The notes under the pieces: model-generated
What the model was told of the DNA's origin: nothing
The model's database searches: none
The model's input: the letters and a program-made list of their open reading frames with translations, nothing else
NCBI GenBank assembly: GCA_964417785.1
Contig: CAYQJO010000209.1
Span: forward strand, 1-7,546
Length of the DNA: 7,546 nt
Source of the DNA: DAOTUL01 sp034437435
GTDB taxonomy: Bacteria > Chloroflexota > Anaerolineae > Aggregatilineales > Phototrophicaceae
Reading direction: 5' to 3'
Shown here: one piece after another, positions 1 to 5,708 of the stretch
Numbering within the stretch: position 1 is the stretch's first letter
How the letters are laid out: each line of letters starts with the position of its first letter
Position numbers and translations under genes: made by a program

Positions 1-1019
1 TGAGTAAAAAAATATCTTTTTCTGTCAATCCGGGTGATTGGCAGCGCATAAACCAGCCTGTGGATATTGGGATTGACCCGGCACAGGCTGGCTTGGGCAA
101 TACCTTTAAAGTGATTGAGGAGGATAGACAGGGCAATACGATAGATGAAGCCGTGTCTTTTCAGTGGCATACAGGTGTCTTGACACTGCTCATGACAGGC
201 CAAACCCCCGCAAATGCACAGCGCTTCTATGCCCTGGTCACAGCAGATTACACGCCACCCATTGAACCACTCGTCAATCTGACGGATGGTGTAGACCATC
301 AGGAACAAGAAAGCTACAAAATCGAAACCCCGGCGGCAACCTATCTCTATCACAAACTTGGCGCGGGCTTCGCCAGTATTTTTGATCCCGACGGCAGCGA
401 TTGGTTGAGCTACCGGCCTTTCGGCGGCTCCAATGGTAAATATCGGGGTATCCCCAACCTGGCTCACCCGGAAAATCATTTCCATCCCGGCGGCACCAGT
501 TGCAAGAGTGAGATCATCAGCAGTGGGCCGCTAAAGGTTAAGATTGCGTCGGAATCCAACGATGGGGAATGGGCCTGCACCTGGGAGATTTACCCGTTCT
601 TTGCCCGCCTGACAGTGTTAAAAGTTGGGCATCCTTACTGGCTGCTCTATGAAGGGACGCCCGGCGGGAAACTGGACGAAGAAAGCGATTACTGCGTGCG
701 CTCCGATGGGGTGCGCTTGCCCCTGACAGAATGTTGGGAACTGCCGCTGCCAGCGCCAGAATGGATTTATTTCGGTGCGTCGAACACGAATCGGGTGTTG
801 TATCTTGTCCATCATGAGGCCGATGAACATATCGATTCCTTCTGGCCGATGGAACACAATATGACCGTCTTCGGTTTTGGGCGTAAGGGTATTGAAAAAT
901 TCATGACGAAAACACCGGCGCAGTTCACCATTGGCTTTGCAGAAGATGGCACATATCAAGCGGCACAGCGTGTGATTGATTCAGCATTCCGCCCGCTGGA
1001 AATTTCCGGCTTACACTGA
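1..1019 (+). CDS. Galactose-mutarotase-like beta-sandwich protein, function unknown (5' end at window edge)
   Basis: The frame is open from base 3 through the TGA at 1017-1019. The first two bases, TG, would complete an ATG if the preceding base is A, giving MSKKISFSVNPGDWQ... and a protein of about 339 residues. A shorter start at the GTG of base 60 is possible but would cut into an ordered beta-rich segment (NQPVDIGIDP). Counting from the GTG, residues 1-65 form an N-terminal beta domain ending in TGQTPANAQRFYALVT. This resembles the beta modules placed before polysaccharide-active or mutarotase-like domains. Residues 85-315 are rich in Trp, Tyr, Gly and His, with WLSYRPFGGSNGKYRGIPN, a His-rich ENHFHPGG segment, YWLLYEGTPGG and MTVFGFGRKG. 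These suggest a sugar-binding supersandwich fold. No signal peptide or membrane segment is seen, so it is probably cytoplasmic. The mutarotase-like assignment is by pattern recognition; no catalytic activity can be assigned. Confidence 0.7.
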   Translation, partial: SKKISFSVNPGDWQRINQPVDIGIDPAQAGLGNTFKVIEEDRQGNTIDEAVSFQWHTGVLTLLMTGQTPANAQRFYALVTADYTPPIEPLVNLTDGVDHQEQESYKIETPAATYLYHKLGAGFASIFDPDGSDWLSYRPFGGSNGKYRGIPNLAHPENHFHPGGTSCKSEIISSGPLKVKIASESNDGEWACTWEIYPFFARLTVLKVGHPYWLLYEGTPGGKLDEESDYCVRSDGVRLPLTECWELPLPAPEWIYFGASNTNRVLYLVHHEADEHIDSFWPMEHNMTVFGFGRKGIEKFMTKTPAQFTIGFAEDGTYQAAQRVIDSAFRPLEISGLH

Positions 1020-1025
1020 AGACTG

Positions 1026-1062
1026 GGATCGGGTAGACCAACTACTCCAATCCTTCGTTTTT
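1026..1062 (+). terminator. Possible weak intrinsic terminator after the mutarotase-like gene
   Basis: An imperfect stem-loop can be drawn. The outer arm GGAT (1026-1029) pairs with ATCC (1050-1053), and the inner arm GGGTAG (1031-1036) pairs with CTACTC (1042-1047) with one G-T wobble, around the loop ACCAA. A run of five T lies at 1058-1062, four bases past the stem. The stem is interrupted and the T-run is short, so termination may be partial. It lies in the 88-base gap before the aldo/keto reductase gene. A TAGAAT (1069-1074) resembles a -10 box, but I see no convincing -35 for it. Confidence 0.35.
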
Positions 1063-1107
1063 GATTCATAGAATTCAACTAGCAGACTGAAAGGGAAGTT
1101 TTAATAA

Positions 1108-2151
1108 ATGGACTACACCAAGCCTAATCCAGAAATGTATAACGTACCCTATGTAACCCACAGCTTTAATGGAATGCCTTATCGATTATTGGGGCGTTCC
1201 GGCCTGCGCGTCTCCGCCGTCGGCCTGGGAACATGGAAATTTGGTTTCCCGGAGACAGGCGACGGAGCGCGAGTTGAAAAGGCAGTGGCGTTTCAAATTA
1301 TGGATCGTGCCATTGAACTTGGGGTTACATTCTGGGATACGGCCAATCGATATAATGCTGGTTCGGGCAATTCCGAGCGAGTGATCGGAGAATGGTTGCA
1401 GAACAACCCGGATCAAAGGCGCAACATCGTGCTGGCAACCAAAGTCTATGGCGGTATGGATGGCATTACCCCGAATCATTCACGTTTGTCTCGCGGAAAC
1501 ATCCTGGACTCGGTCTATGCCTGCCTCAAGCGGCTGCGAGTGGATACCATTGATCTCCTGTACTTCCATACTTTCGATCACAGCACACCCGTTGAAGAGA
1601 GCCTGGCGGCTGTGGAAGACCTGGTGAGCCAAGACCTCGTGCGCTATTTTGCTGTCTCCAACTTCACCGTTGACCAACTCAAGATTTACCGTGCGGCTGA
1701 AACGGTACGTACCCGCATGCTGGCGATCCAGAACGGCTACAATCTGCTCGATGGCGAGTCGCATAAGGGCGTGCTGCAATACGCGGCGGAAAACCACATC
1801 GACTACGTGGCGTGGGGTCCGCTGGCGAAGGGGCTTCTCACCGAGCGTTACCTGGATTTATCGAACGTTGGCAAAGGGGATCGATTGCACGATGAGGGTA
1901 CGCTTGAAAGTGACGCATCAGAAAATAAGATACATAAAGTTCAGGCCCTGAACAAACTCGCCCAATCGTGGGGTATGACCGTCAGCCAGATGGTATTACA
2001 GGCAATGCTACAAACACCTGGCATGGGACCGGTGATTCCCTCCTCATCCTCTGTTTCACAATTGGAAGCGAATGCTACAGCAGGAACACTTCACTTCGAC
2101 CCGGTTCAACTTCATCAGATCAACCAGCTAATGGCAAAGGACAACTTGTGA
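1108..2151 (+). CDS. Aldo/keto reductase
   Basis: This is a 347-residue NAD(P)H-dependent aldo/keto reductase (TIM barrel, soluble) that interconverts carbonyls and alcohols. The N-terminal family signature YRLLGRSGLRVSAVGLGTW is at 25-43. The catalytic tetrad is complete: Asp77 and Tyr82 in WDTANRY, Lys112 in LATKVYGG, and His154 in LYFHTFD. Cofactor-binding segments are recognisable: AVSNF (182-186), AIQNGYNLL (206-214), WGPLAKGLLT (236-245), and the C-terminal VIPSSSSVSQLEANA (309-323). The last corresponds to the pyrophosphate-binding loop and normally begins IPG or IxG. Length is slightly above the usual 310-340 because of an N-terminal extension of about 24 residues. The ATG at 1108 follows AAGGGA (1091-1096) at an 11-base spacing. 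The end is a tandem TGA TAA. Substrate is not predictable. Its place beside sugar dehydrogenases suggests a sugar aldehyde or keto-sugar. It converges on the regulator gene with only 26 bases between them. Confidence 0.93.
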   Translation: MDYTKPNPEMYNVPYVTHSFNGMPYRLLGRSGLRVSAVGLGTWKFGFPETGDGARVEKAVAFQIMDRAIELGVTFWDTANRYNAGSGNSERVIGEWLQNNPDQRRNIVLATKVYGGMDGITPNHSRLSRGNILDSVYACLKRLRVDTIDLLYFHTFDHSTPVEESLAAVEDLVSQDLVRYFAVSNFTVDQLKIYRAAETVRTRMLAIQNGYNLLDGESHKGVLQYAAENHIDYVAWGPLAKGLLTERYLDLSNVGKGDRLHDEGTLESDASENKIHKVQALNKLAQSWGMTVSQMVLQAMLQTPGMGPVIPSSSSVSQLEANATAGTLHFDPVQLHQINQLMAKDNL

Positions 2152-2177
2152 TAACCCATAACTCAGACTGGTAATTG

Positions 2178-2948
2178 CTATGTACCTTTTAGCTCGCAGT
2201 GGAGGGCGTAGCGGTCTCCTCGGTACGTGATGCGCAGGAATTCTACCGGGATGTTATGTTGCGAATAACCGATGCGTTCAATAACCAGGATCGGATCATC
2301 TTCATCGATGCCCAGATATTCGGCAGTGTTTGCCGCAGCAACCTGAGCGCGAATGGTCTGTTCGGCGCGGCTGATCACGATGTGGTAATCCACTGCCAGC
2401 GTTTCGCTCAATGAACGTTTGGAGAAATCATTTTCAAGGATACCAGGCACATACTTATGCACCAGACAAGACACTTCAACACTCAAAGGTTTTCCATCGG
2501 CAAAACGTAGCCTCTTGAAGACCGCCAATTCTTCACCAACCTCAGCATTCAAAAAGGCGGCTGTGCTGGAAGACATAACAGCTGTACTAGAATTAATAAG
2601 TTCTGTATAGGGTTCCATCCCGCGATTACGCATATCTTCGGCAAAGTTGACGATATGGGTCAAATTCGAAGTTATCATAGGTTGGGCGACGAATGTCCCC
2701 TTACCGCGACGGCGATAAATCGTGCCATTTTCGACCAGGATGTTCAGCGATTGGCGAACAGTAATCTGGCTAACCCCATATCGTTTTTTGAGTTCGGATT
2801 CCGGCGGGATCATCTCACCTGGCTTCCATACACCAAGTTCGATATGGCTACGAAGGATTTCGTAAAGTTGATGGTAAAGTGGAACAGGACTTTCGCGATC
2901 AAGCATCTCTTGGTGTTCAAGTAATGCGGGGTTCTTCAGAATTGCCAT
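2178..2948 (-). CDS. GntR-family (HutC/UTRA subfamily) transcriptional regulator
   Basis: This is a 256-residue DNA-binding regulator. Residues 22-90 are the winged helix-turn-helix: PLYHQLYEILRSHIELG, then IPPESELKKRYGVSQITVRQ (recognition helix), LVENGTIYRR and the wing RRRGKGTFV (79-87). Residues 95-250 form a UTRA ligand-binding domain of the HutC type, with LAVFKRLRFADGKPLSVEVS at 141-160, ILVIERIGYS, VEFLRITYRGDRY and a closing HCEL. In this subfamily the UTRA domain binds small effectors such as sugar phosphates, amino acids or pathway intermediates, which usually release the repressor from DNA. The ATG (2946-2948) is preceded on the minus strand by AAGG (2955-2958), about six bases away. 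The gene is divergent from the dehydrogenase operon and convergent with the reductase, the usual position of a local regulator. Repression of the operon and of itself is likely but inferred. The effector is unknown. Confidence 0.93.
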   Translation of the reverse strand: MAILKNPALLEHQEMLDRESPVPLYHQLYEILRSHIELGVWKPGEMIPPESELKKRYGVSQITVRQSLNILVENGTIYRRRGKGTFVAQPMITSNLTHIVNFAEDMRNRGMEPYTELINSSTAVMSSSTAAFLNAEVGEELAVFKRLRFADGKPLSVEVSCLVHKYVPGILENDFSKRSLSETLAVDYHIVISRAEQTIRAQVAAANTAEYLGIDEDDPILVIERIGYSQHNIPVEFLRITYRGDRYALHCELKGT

Positions 2949-2985
2949 GATTTACCTTGTTATTGTGTTTGTGTTTTCTTGAACT

Positions 2986-3013
2986 ATATTAGCACACTCA
3001 CCTGACATGTGAA
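2986..3013 (-). promoter_or_regulatory. Candidate sigma-70-type promoter of the GntR gene
   Basis: Read on the minus strand, TTCACA (complement of 3008-3013) and TAATAT (complement of 2986-2991) are separated by 16 bases. Each differs from the consensus -35 and -10 boxes at only one or two positions. The -10 box lies about 37 bases upstream of the regulator's ATG, giving a short leader. The -35 box overlaps the TGAC-N2-GTGA motif at 3003-3012, which fits autoregulation. The call rests on pattern match only. Confidence 0.45.
3003..3012. promoter_or_regulatory. Candidate operator half of a divergent pair (TGAC-N2-GTGA)
   Basis: TGACATGTGA is an inverted repeat with one mismatch (TGAC against GTGA). 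It matches the site at 3202-3211 at eight of ten positions and covers part of the regulator's -35 box. It is a candidate binding site for the adjacent GntR protein. Known HutC-type operators are short palindromes of similar size, but the exact sequence is not a documented one, so the assignment is inferred. Confidence 0.3.
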
Positions 3014-3084
3014 GTTGATGCGAATCGAATAACATAACTTTCTAATATTGTCATCTGTTCCAGATCAGGAGTGCTCGTAGGAAA

Positions 3085-3094
3085 TGACATGCCA
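3085..3094. promoter_or_regulatory. Third, weaker copy of the TGAC-N2-GTCA motif
   Basis: TGACATGCCA shares eight of ten bases with the site at 3003-3012 and eight of ten with the site at 3202-3211. It lies between the two promoters, 82 bases from the first site. A third copy could act as an auxiliary site for looping, or it may be chance in a 500-base stretch. Confidence 0.2.
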
Positions 3095-3201
3095 CCGGTA
3101 AACCCGCTCTGGCAGGCAACGGAAAAGAGGCATATCCACGAAAGGGATTGATATGACAGATTTCGATTGAATTGACGGATATATCTGAACACATCAGTTT
3201 T

Positions 3202-3211
3202 TGACAGGTCA
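3202..3211. promoter_or_regulatory. Candidate operator, perfect inverted repeat TGAC-AG-GTCA
   Basis: The two four-base arms are exact reverse complements around the dinucleotide AG. The site overlaps the operon's -35 box. Its near-copy at 3003-3012 overlaps the -35 box of the divergent regulator gene. The paired placement is what makes a GntR operator plausible; the individual motif is short. Confidence 0.35.
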
Positions 3212-3221
3212 CGATAAAAGT

Positions 3222-3233
3222 TATAATATTATA
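3222..3233. repeat. 12-base perfect palindrome over the operon -10 region
   Basis: TATAATATTATA is its own reverse complement. It contains the -10 box and could read as a -10 in either direction or serve as an AT-rich operator. Related AT-rich words occur nearby: TAATATT at 3043-3049 and TATATTA at 2985-2991. AT-rich palindromes arise easily by chance, so confidence in a function is low. Confidence 0.35.
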
Positions 3234-3352
3234 CTTATTATTGGAGATCAGGATTTGCCCCACATCAGATGCTGAAATCCCGGCGGAAAGGCATGGTGGA
3301 GGGTGTTGGTACTGGCAGATACATGAGGACATATTTGTTTTTCCTGTTCTTA

Positions 3353-3392
3353 GAAAACCTGGGTGTTGAGTAACTCCCTTTGAACGGGTTTC
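3353..3392 (+). promoter_or_regulatory. Two-part stem-loop in the operon leader
   Basis: The inner hairpin pairs GGG-T-GTT (3361-3367) with AAC-T-CCC (3372-3378) around the loop GAGT, with one T-T mismatch. An outer helix pairs GAAA-A-CC (3353-3359) with GGTTTC (3387-3392), with one bulged A. It is followed three bases later by the second hairpin at 3396-3417. The arrangement resembles the tandem structures of attenuator leaders, but the pairing was drawn by hand and its stability was not calculated. Confidence 0.3.
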
Positions 3393-3395
3393 TTC

Positions 3396-3428
3396 GTGCA
3401 TTGGATTGACGATGCACTACGTATTTTT
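3396..3428 (+). terminator. Attenuator-like hairpin followed by a T-run, just upstream of the operon
   Basis: GTGCATTG (3396-3403) pairs with CGATGCAC (3410-3417) as an eight-pair stem with one T-G wobble and the six-base loop GATTGA. TACGTA and then five T (3424-3428) follow. The T-run starts six bases after the stem, farther than in a standard intrinsic terminator, so this could be a weak attenuator, an RNA-stability element or a protein site. It ends only 21 bases before the ATG of the first operon gene. Confidence 0.35.
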
Positions 3429-3449
3429 GTCATTTGAAAGGAAATTTGA

Positions 3450-4670
3450 ATGTCTCAAGACAAAGTCAAAGTCGGAATCGCAGGTTGTGGCGTGGTGGCA
3501 ACCGCATATTACCTGCCTTATCTGATGCGGATGGATAATGTGGAGATCACCGCCGTTTGCGATATATACAAAACGCGGACTGAAGCCTGCGTCCGACTTT
3601 TCGGTGCGAAGGAAGAGTATCTCGACTATTATGAGATGCTGGAAAAAGCCGATCTGGACGCCGTATTTATCCTGACTGCGCCGGGTACACATGTTGATTT
3701 CACGTTGGCGGCGGTAGAAAATGGCAGGCATGTCGTCATCCAGAAGCCGCTGGCGATGAACATGGAAGACGCCAACAAGATTGCCGATGCAGTCCGCAAA
3801 AACAACGTAAAATGCATCGTGGAACCGAGTTCTAACAGCTCGCTGGACCCGGATATCGCCCAACTGCGCGATCTGGTCAAGAAGGGCGTGCTGGGCGACA
3901 TCATGTGGTTCTCGCTGGGAGCAACCGGTCCGACGAGCTACGGCCCCGGCCTTTCCAGCAATCCCTACGGGCAGGATGCCTTCTACACAGCAGATAGCGG
4001 CGGCTTCCTCTTTGATCTGCCTTACGCCCCCTCCAACATCGTTTCGGTGTTAGGCGCATGCAAGAGCGTATTTGCGCACACCAAAATCGCCCCGGTTGAT
4101 CACAAAATCGTGCCGGAGGAGGAATATGATAAGTTCCTGGCCGGTGTGACCGATCCCGACCAGGCCAATTACTGGGATGTGGTCGTCAACCTGCCACGTA
4201 CCAAACCGGTGAAAATGGAAGCGGTGGATCAAGCCTACTCCATGTATGAGATGACCGATGGTTCTCATGGTGTGTGCCATGTTGGGCGCATTTACCACCC
4301 TATCCTACCCGGTGCGGATAAGGGTTCGCTGGCGGTCTACGGCACAGAAGGCAACCTGATCTTCGGTGCCGGGTATATGGCCTCAATTATCAGCACTCAA
4401 AAGGACTTACTGCCGGGCGTAGACGATGACGGCTGGTTCCACATCCCACTGAGAGGGGATCGCAGCAAGGCCAAGTGGCCGCAGCCTGTCCCCGGTGCGT
4501 TCAATTACTACCATGAGTCGTCACAGCATCTTATCGACTGTATCATTGAGGATAAGGAACCGATCCCCAATATTGACTGGGGCCTGCACATCACGGAGAT
4601 GATGTACGCTGCGTTGGTGTCGTCGCGGACGGGCGAACTCTACCAGATGACGACAACAATTGACTACTAA
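3450..4670 (+). CDS. Gfo/Idh/MocA-family oxidoreductase (first of two)
   Basis: This is a 406-residue soluble NAD(P)-dependent dehydrogenase of the Gfo/Idh/MocA family, which oxidises or reduces hydroxyls of sugars, inositols and related compounds. The N-terminal Rossmann fold shows VGIAGCGVVATAYYLPYL (8-25), with acidic Asp38 at the end of strand 2 (AVCDIY), which usually favours NAD. The catalytic-lysine motif reads IQKPLAM, with Lys99 in place within QKP instead of the usual EKP. The C-terminal alpha/beta domain carries SGGFLFDLPYAPSNIVSVLG (183-202). This keeps the Asp (189) but lacks the His of the classic GGxxxDxxxH pattern, as in some subfamilies. Length exceeds the usual 330-380. The ATG follows GAAAGGA (3436-3442) at seven bases. 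It is the first gene of the operon and ends seven bases before the second dehydrogenase. The substrate is not predictable. Confidence 0.92.
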   Translation: MSQDKVKVGIAGCGVVATAYYLPYLMRMDNVEITAVCDIYKTRTEACVRLFGAKEEYLDYYEMLEKADLDAVFILTAPGTHVDFTLAAVENGRHVVIQKPLAMNMEDANKIADAVRKNNVKCIVEPSSNSSLDPDIAQLRDLVKKGVLGDIMWFSLGATGPTSYGPGLSSNPYGQDAFYTADSGGFLFDLPYAPSNIVSVLGACKSVFAHTKIAPVDHKIVPEEEYDKFLAGVTDPDQANYWDVVVNLPRTKPVKMEAVDQAYSMYEMTDGSHGVCHVGRIYHPILPGADKGSLAVYGTEGNLIFGAGYMASIISTQKDLLPGVDDDGWFHIPLRGDRSKAKWPQPVPGAFNYYHESSQHLIDCIIEDKEPIPNIDWGLHITEMMYAALVSSRTGELYQMTTTIDY

Positions 4671-4677
4671 GATCTGA

Positions 4678-5691
4678 ATGATGGATCAGGTCAAAGTTGC
4701 AGTGATCGGGCTGGGTTTTGGGCAGTTCCATGTCAGGACACTGGCACACGTAGACGATGCTCGCCTCGTCGCTATCGCGGATAAAGTCGGGAATGTGCCA
4801 GGTGGCCTTGATACTTATGCCGCCCGCTACGGCGCGAAGGGGTATACAGACAGTACAGCAATGTTTGAACAGGAAGACCTGGACGCAGTGGTGATCGCCA
4901 CATCGCCCAAATATCGTGCTGAGATCATTGAACAGGCGGCCTCTCGCGGGGTCGCCATGTTCATAGAAAAACCCTGGGCGACCAACCTCGCACATGCCAG
5001 AGAACTGGCAGAACGCTGCCAGAAGCATAACGCGACGGTCATGGTCGGGTTCAGCTTCCGCTTTCACCCGGCGATTGTCAAACTGCGAGAACTGATGGAC
5101 GGCGAATTGGGGTCAGCTCGGATGCTGAACGGCGAATACGTCTTTGACTTTCTCCCTCCGGCAGATGGTTGGCTGTGGGACCCGGAAAACGGTAATGGTT
5201 TGTTCAACGAGAATTCCTGCCACCTGTTTGATGCAGTCTGCTACCTGATGGGCAGGCCGATCTCCGTCATGGCGGAGGCAGTGAACTTCGCTGGCAGGCC
5301 GTCGGAAGAGGCGGCGGCTATTGCTATCAAGTTTGAGGGCGGTGCTATCGCCGGGTTGACCGTCGGCGGTTACGGTGCAAACGCCTTCTGGGATTATCCC
5401 CGCATCGACATCACGACAGAAAACGGGCAGGCCCGCCTGAAAGGGCAGCATCATATGTGGGAATCGCTTTCCTGGGCGCTCCGTGACGCAGACATCGTAC
5501 AGTCGATGACGCAGCCGCCGGAAATCCTGGGGACGACGCGCTACACCCACGCCATGACCTACTTCCTGAACTGTGTCAAGAATGGTGAACCGCCTTCCGG
5601 TACGATTGACGATGGTGTTGTCGCGGTTGCGATTGCGGAAGCAGTGTATGAATCCGCCCGAACGGGCAAAAAAATAGAACTGGATTTGTAG
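4678..5691 (+). CDS. Gfo/Idh/MocA-family oxidoreductase (second of two)
   Basis: This is a 337-residue dehydrogenase of the same superfamily as its upstream neighbour, but clearly a different subfamily rather than a recent duplicate. The Rossmann motif is VAVIGLGFGQFHVRTL (7-22), with Asp35 after strand 2 (AIADK). The catalytic motif is the standard FIEKPWA, with Lys98. It is followed by VMVGFSFRFHPAI (121-133), which holds the Arg128 and His130 seen in many sugar and inositol dehydrogenases. The segment NGLFNENSCHLFDAVCYLMG (173-192) preserves the catalytic pair His182 and Asp185. The frame begins ATGATG (4678 and 4681). Either ATG could be used, and no strong ribosome site is visible. The gap to the upstream stop is only seven bases, so translational coupling is likely. 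It could oxidise the same substrate at another position or act on the product of the first enzyme. Confidence 0.92.
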   Translation: MMDQVKVAVIGLGFGQFHVRTLAHVDDARLVAIADKVGNVPGGLDTYAARYGAKGYTDSTAMFEQEDLDAVVIATSPKYRAEIIEQAASRGVAMFIEKPWATNLAHARELAERCQKHNATVMVGFSFRFHPAIVKLRELMDGELGSARMLNGEYVFDFLPPADGWLWDPENGNGLFNENSCHLFDAVCYLMGRPISVMAEAVNFAGRPSEEAAAIAIKFEGGAIAGLTVGGYGANAFWDYPRIDITTENGQARLKGQHHMWESLSWALRDADIVQSMTQPPEILGTTRYTHAMTYFLNCVKNGEPPSGTIDDGVVAVAIAEAVYESARTGKKIELDL

Positions 5692-5708
5692 AAGAACGGG
5701 GGAAAATC

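Larger units (their letters stand above)
3201..3233 (+). promoter_or_regulatory. Candidate promoter of the dehydrogenase operon
   Basis: A perfect -35 box TTGACA (3201-3206) is followed either by a perfect TATAAT (3222-3227) after 15 bases or by TAATAT (3224-3229) after the preferred 17 bases. This is the strongest promoter-like sequence in the gap and points toward the gene at 3450. The predicted start near 3236 leaves an untranslated leader of about 215 nt. The -35 box is embedded in the perfect TGAC-AG-GTCA inverted repeat, and the -10 lies in a 12-base palindrome. Repressor binding would therefore block polymerase directly. Confidence 0.55.
3236..3449 (+). other. Long structured 5' leader of the dehydrogenase operon
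   Basis: If the promoter at 3201-3233 is right, about 215 nt precede the first operon gene. No convincing protein gene lies here. The antisense open frames across 2998-3401 lack a recognisable domain and a credible ribosome site. A 26-codon plus-strand frame (3293-3373, starting MVEGVGTGRY) could be a leader peptide. It has GGAAAGG only one base from its ATG, which is too close for a normal site. The last 100 nt hold two stem-loops, described separately. I do not recognise a known riboswitch class. Confidence 0.4.

Noticed and set aside
1649..1951. Plus-strand open frame of 100 codons inside the reductase gene in another frame
   Set aside because: Out-of-frame shadow of the conserved reductase, rich in Arg, Cys and Thr, with no domain.
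2152..2177. Bidirectional terminator between the convergent reductase and regulator genes
   Set aside because: The 26-base gap contains no stable inverted repeat or T-run.
3062..3253. Nine-base direct repeat AGATCAGGA at 3062-3070 and 3245-3253
   Set aside because: The flanks share only scattered short similarity; a single nine-base repeat in 500 bases is weak, and there are no terminal inverted repeats or transposase to suggest a mobile element.
3301..3368. Eight-base direct repeat GGGTGTTG at 3301-3308 and 3361-3368, 60 bases apart
   Set aside because: Too short and only two copies; not a CRISPR or iteron array.
2998..3401. Antisense open frames in the intergenic region that might be a small gene or a decayed element
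   Set aside because: The translations look unlike natural proteins (no domain, odd composition), two frames overlap each other, and the region is better explained by promoters and a leader.
3417..3863. Antisense open frame of 148 codons over the first dehydrogenase
   Set aside because: It lies opposite a well-supported conserved gene, shows no recognisable domain and has no credible ribosome site; the same holds for the long antisense frames at 4591-5067, 5113-5550 and 5715-6086.
3450..5691. The two adjacent Gfo/Idh genes as a recent tandem duplication
   Set aside because: They differ in length (406 and 337), catalytic motifs (QKP without His, EKP with His-Asp) and most of the sequence; they are distant paralogues.
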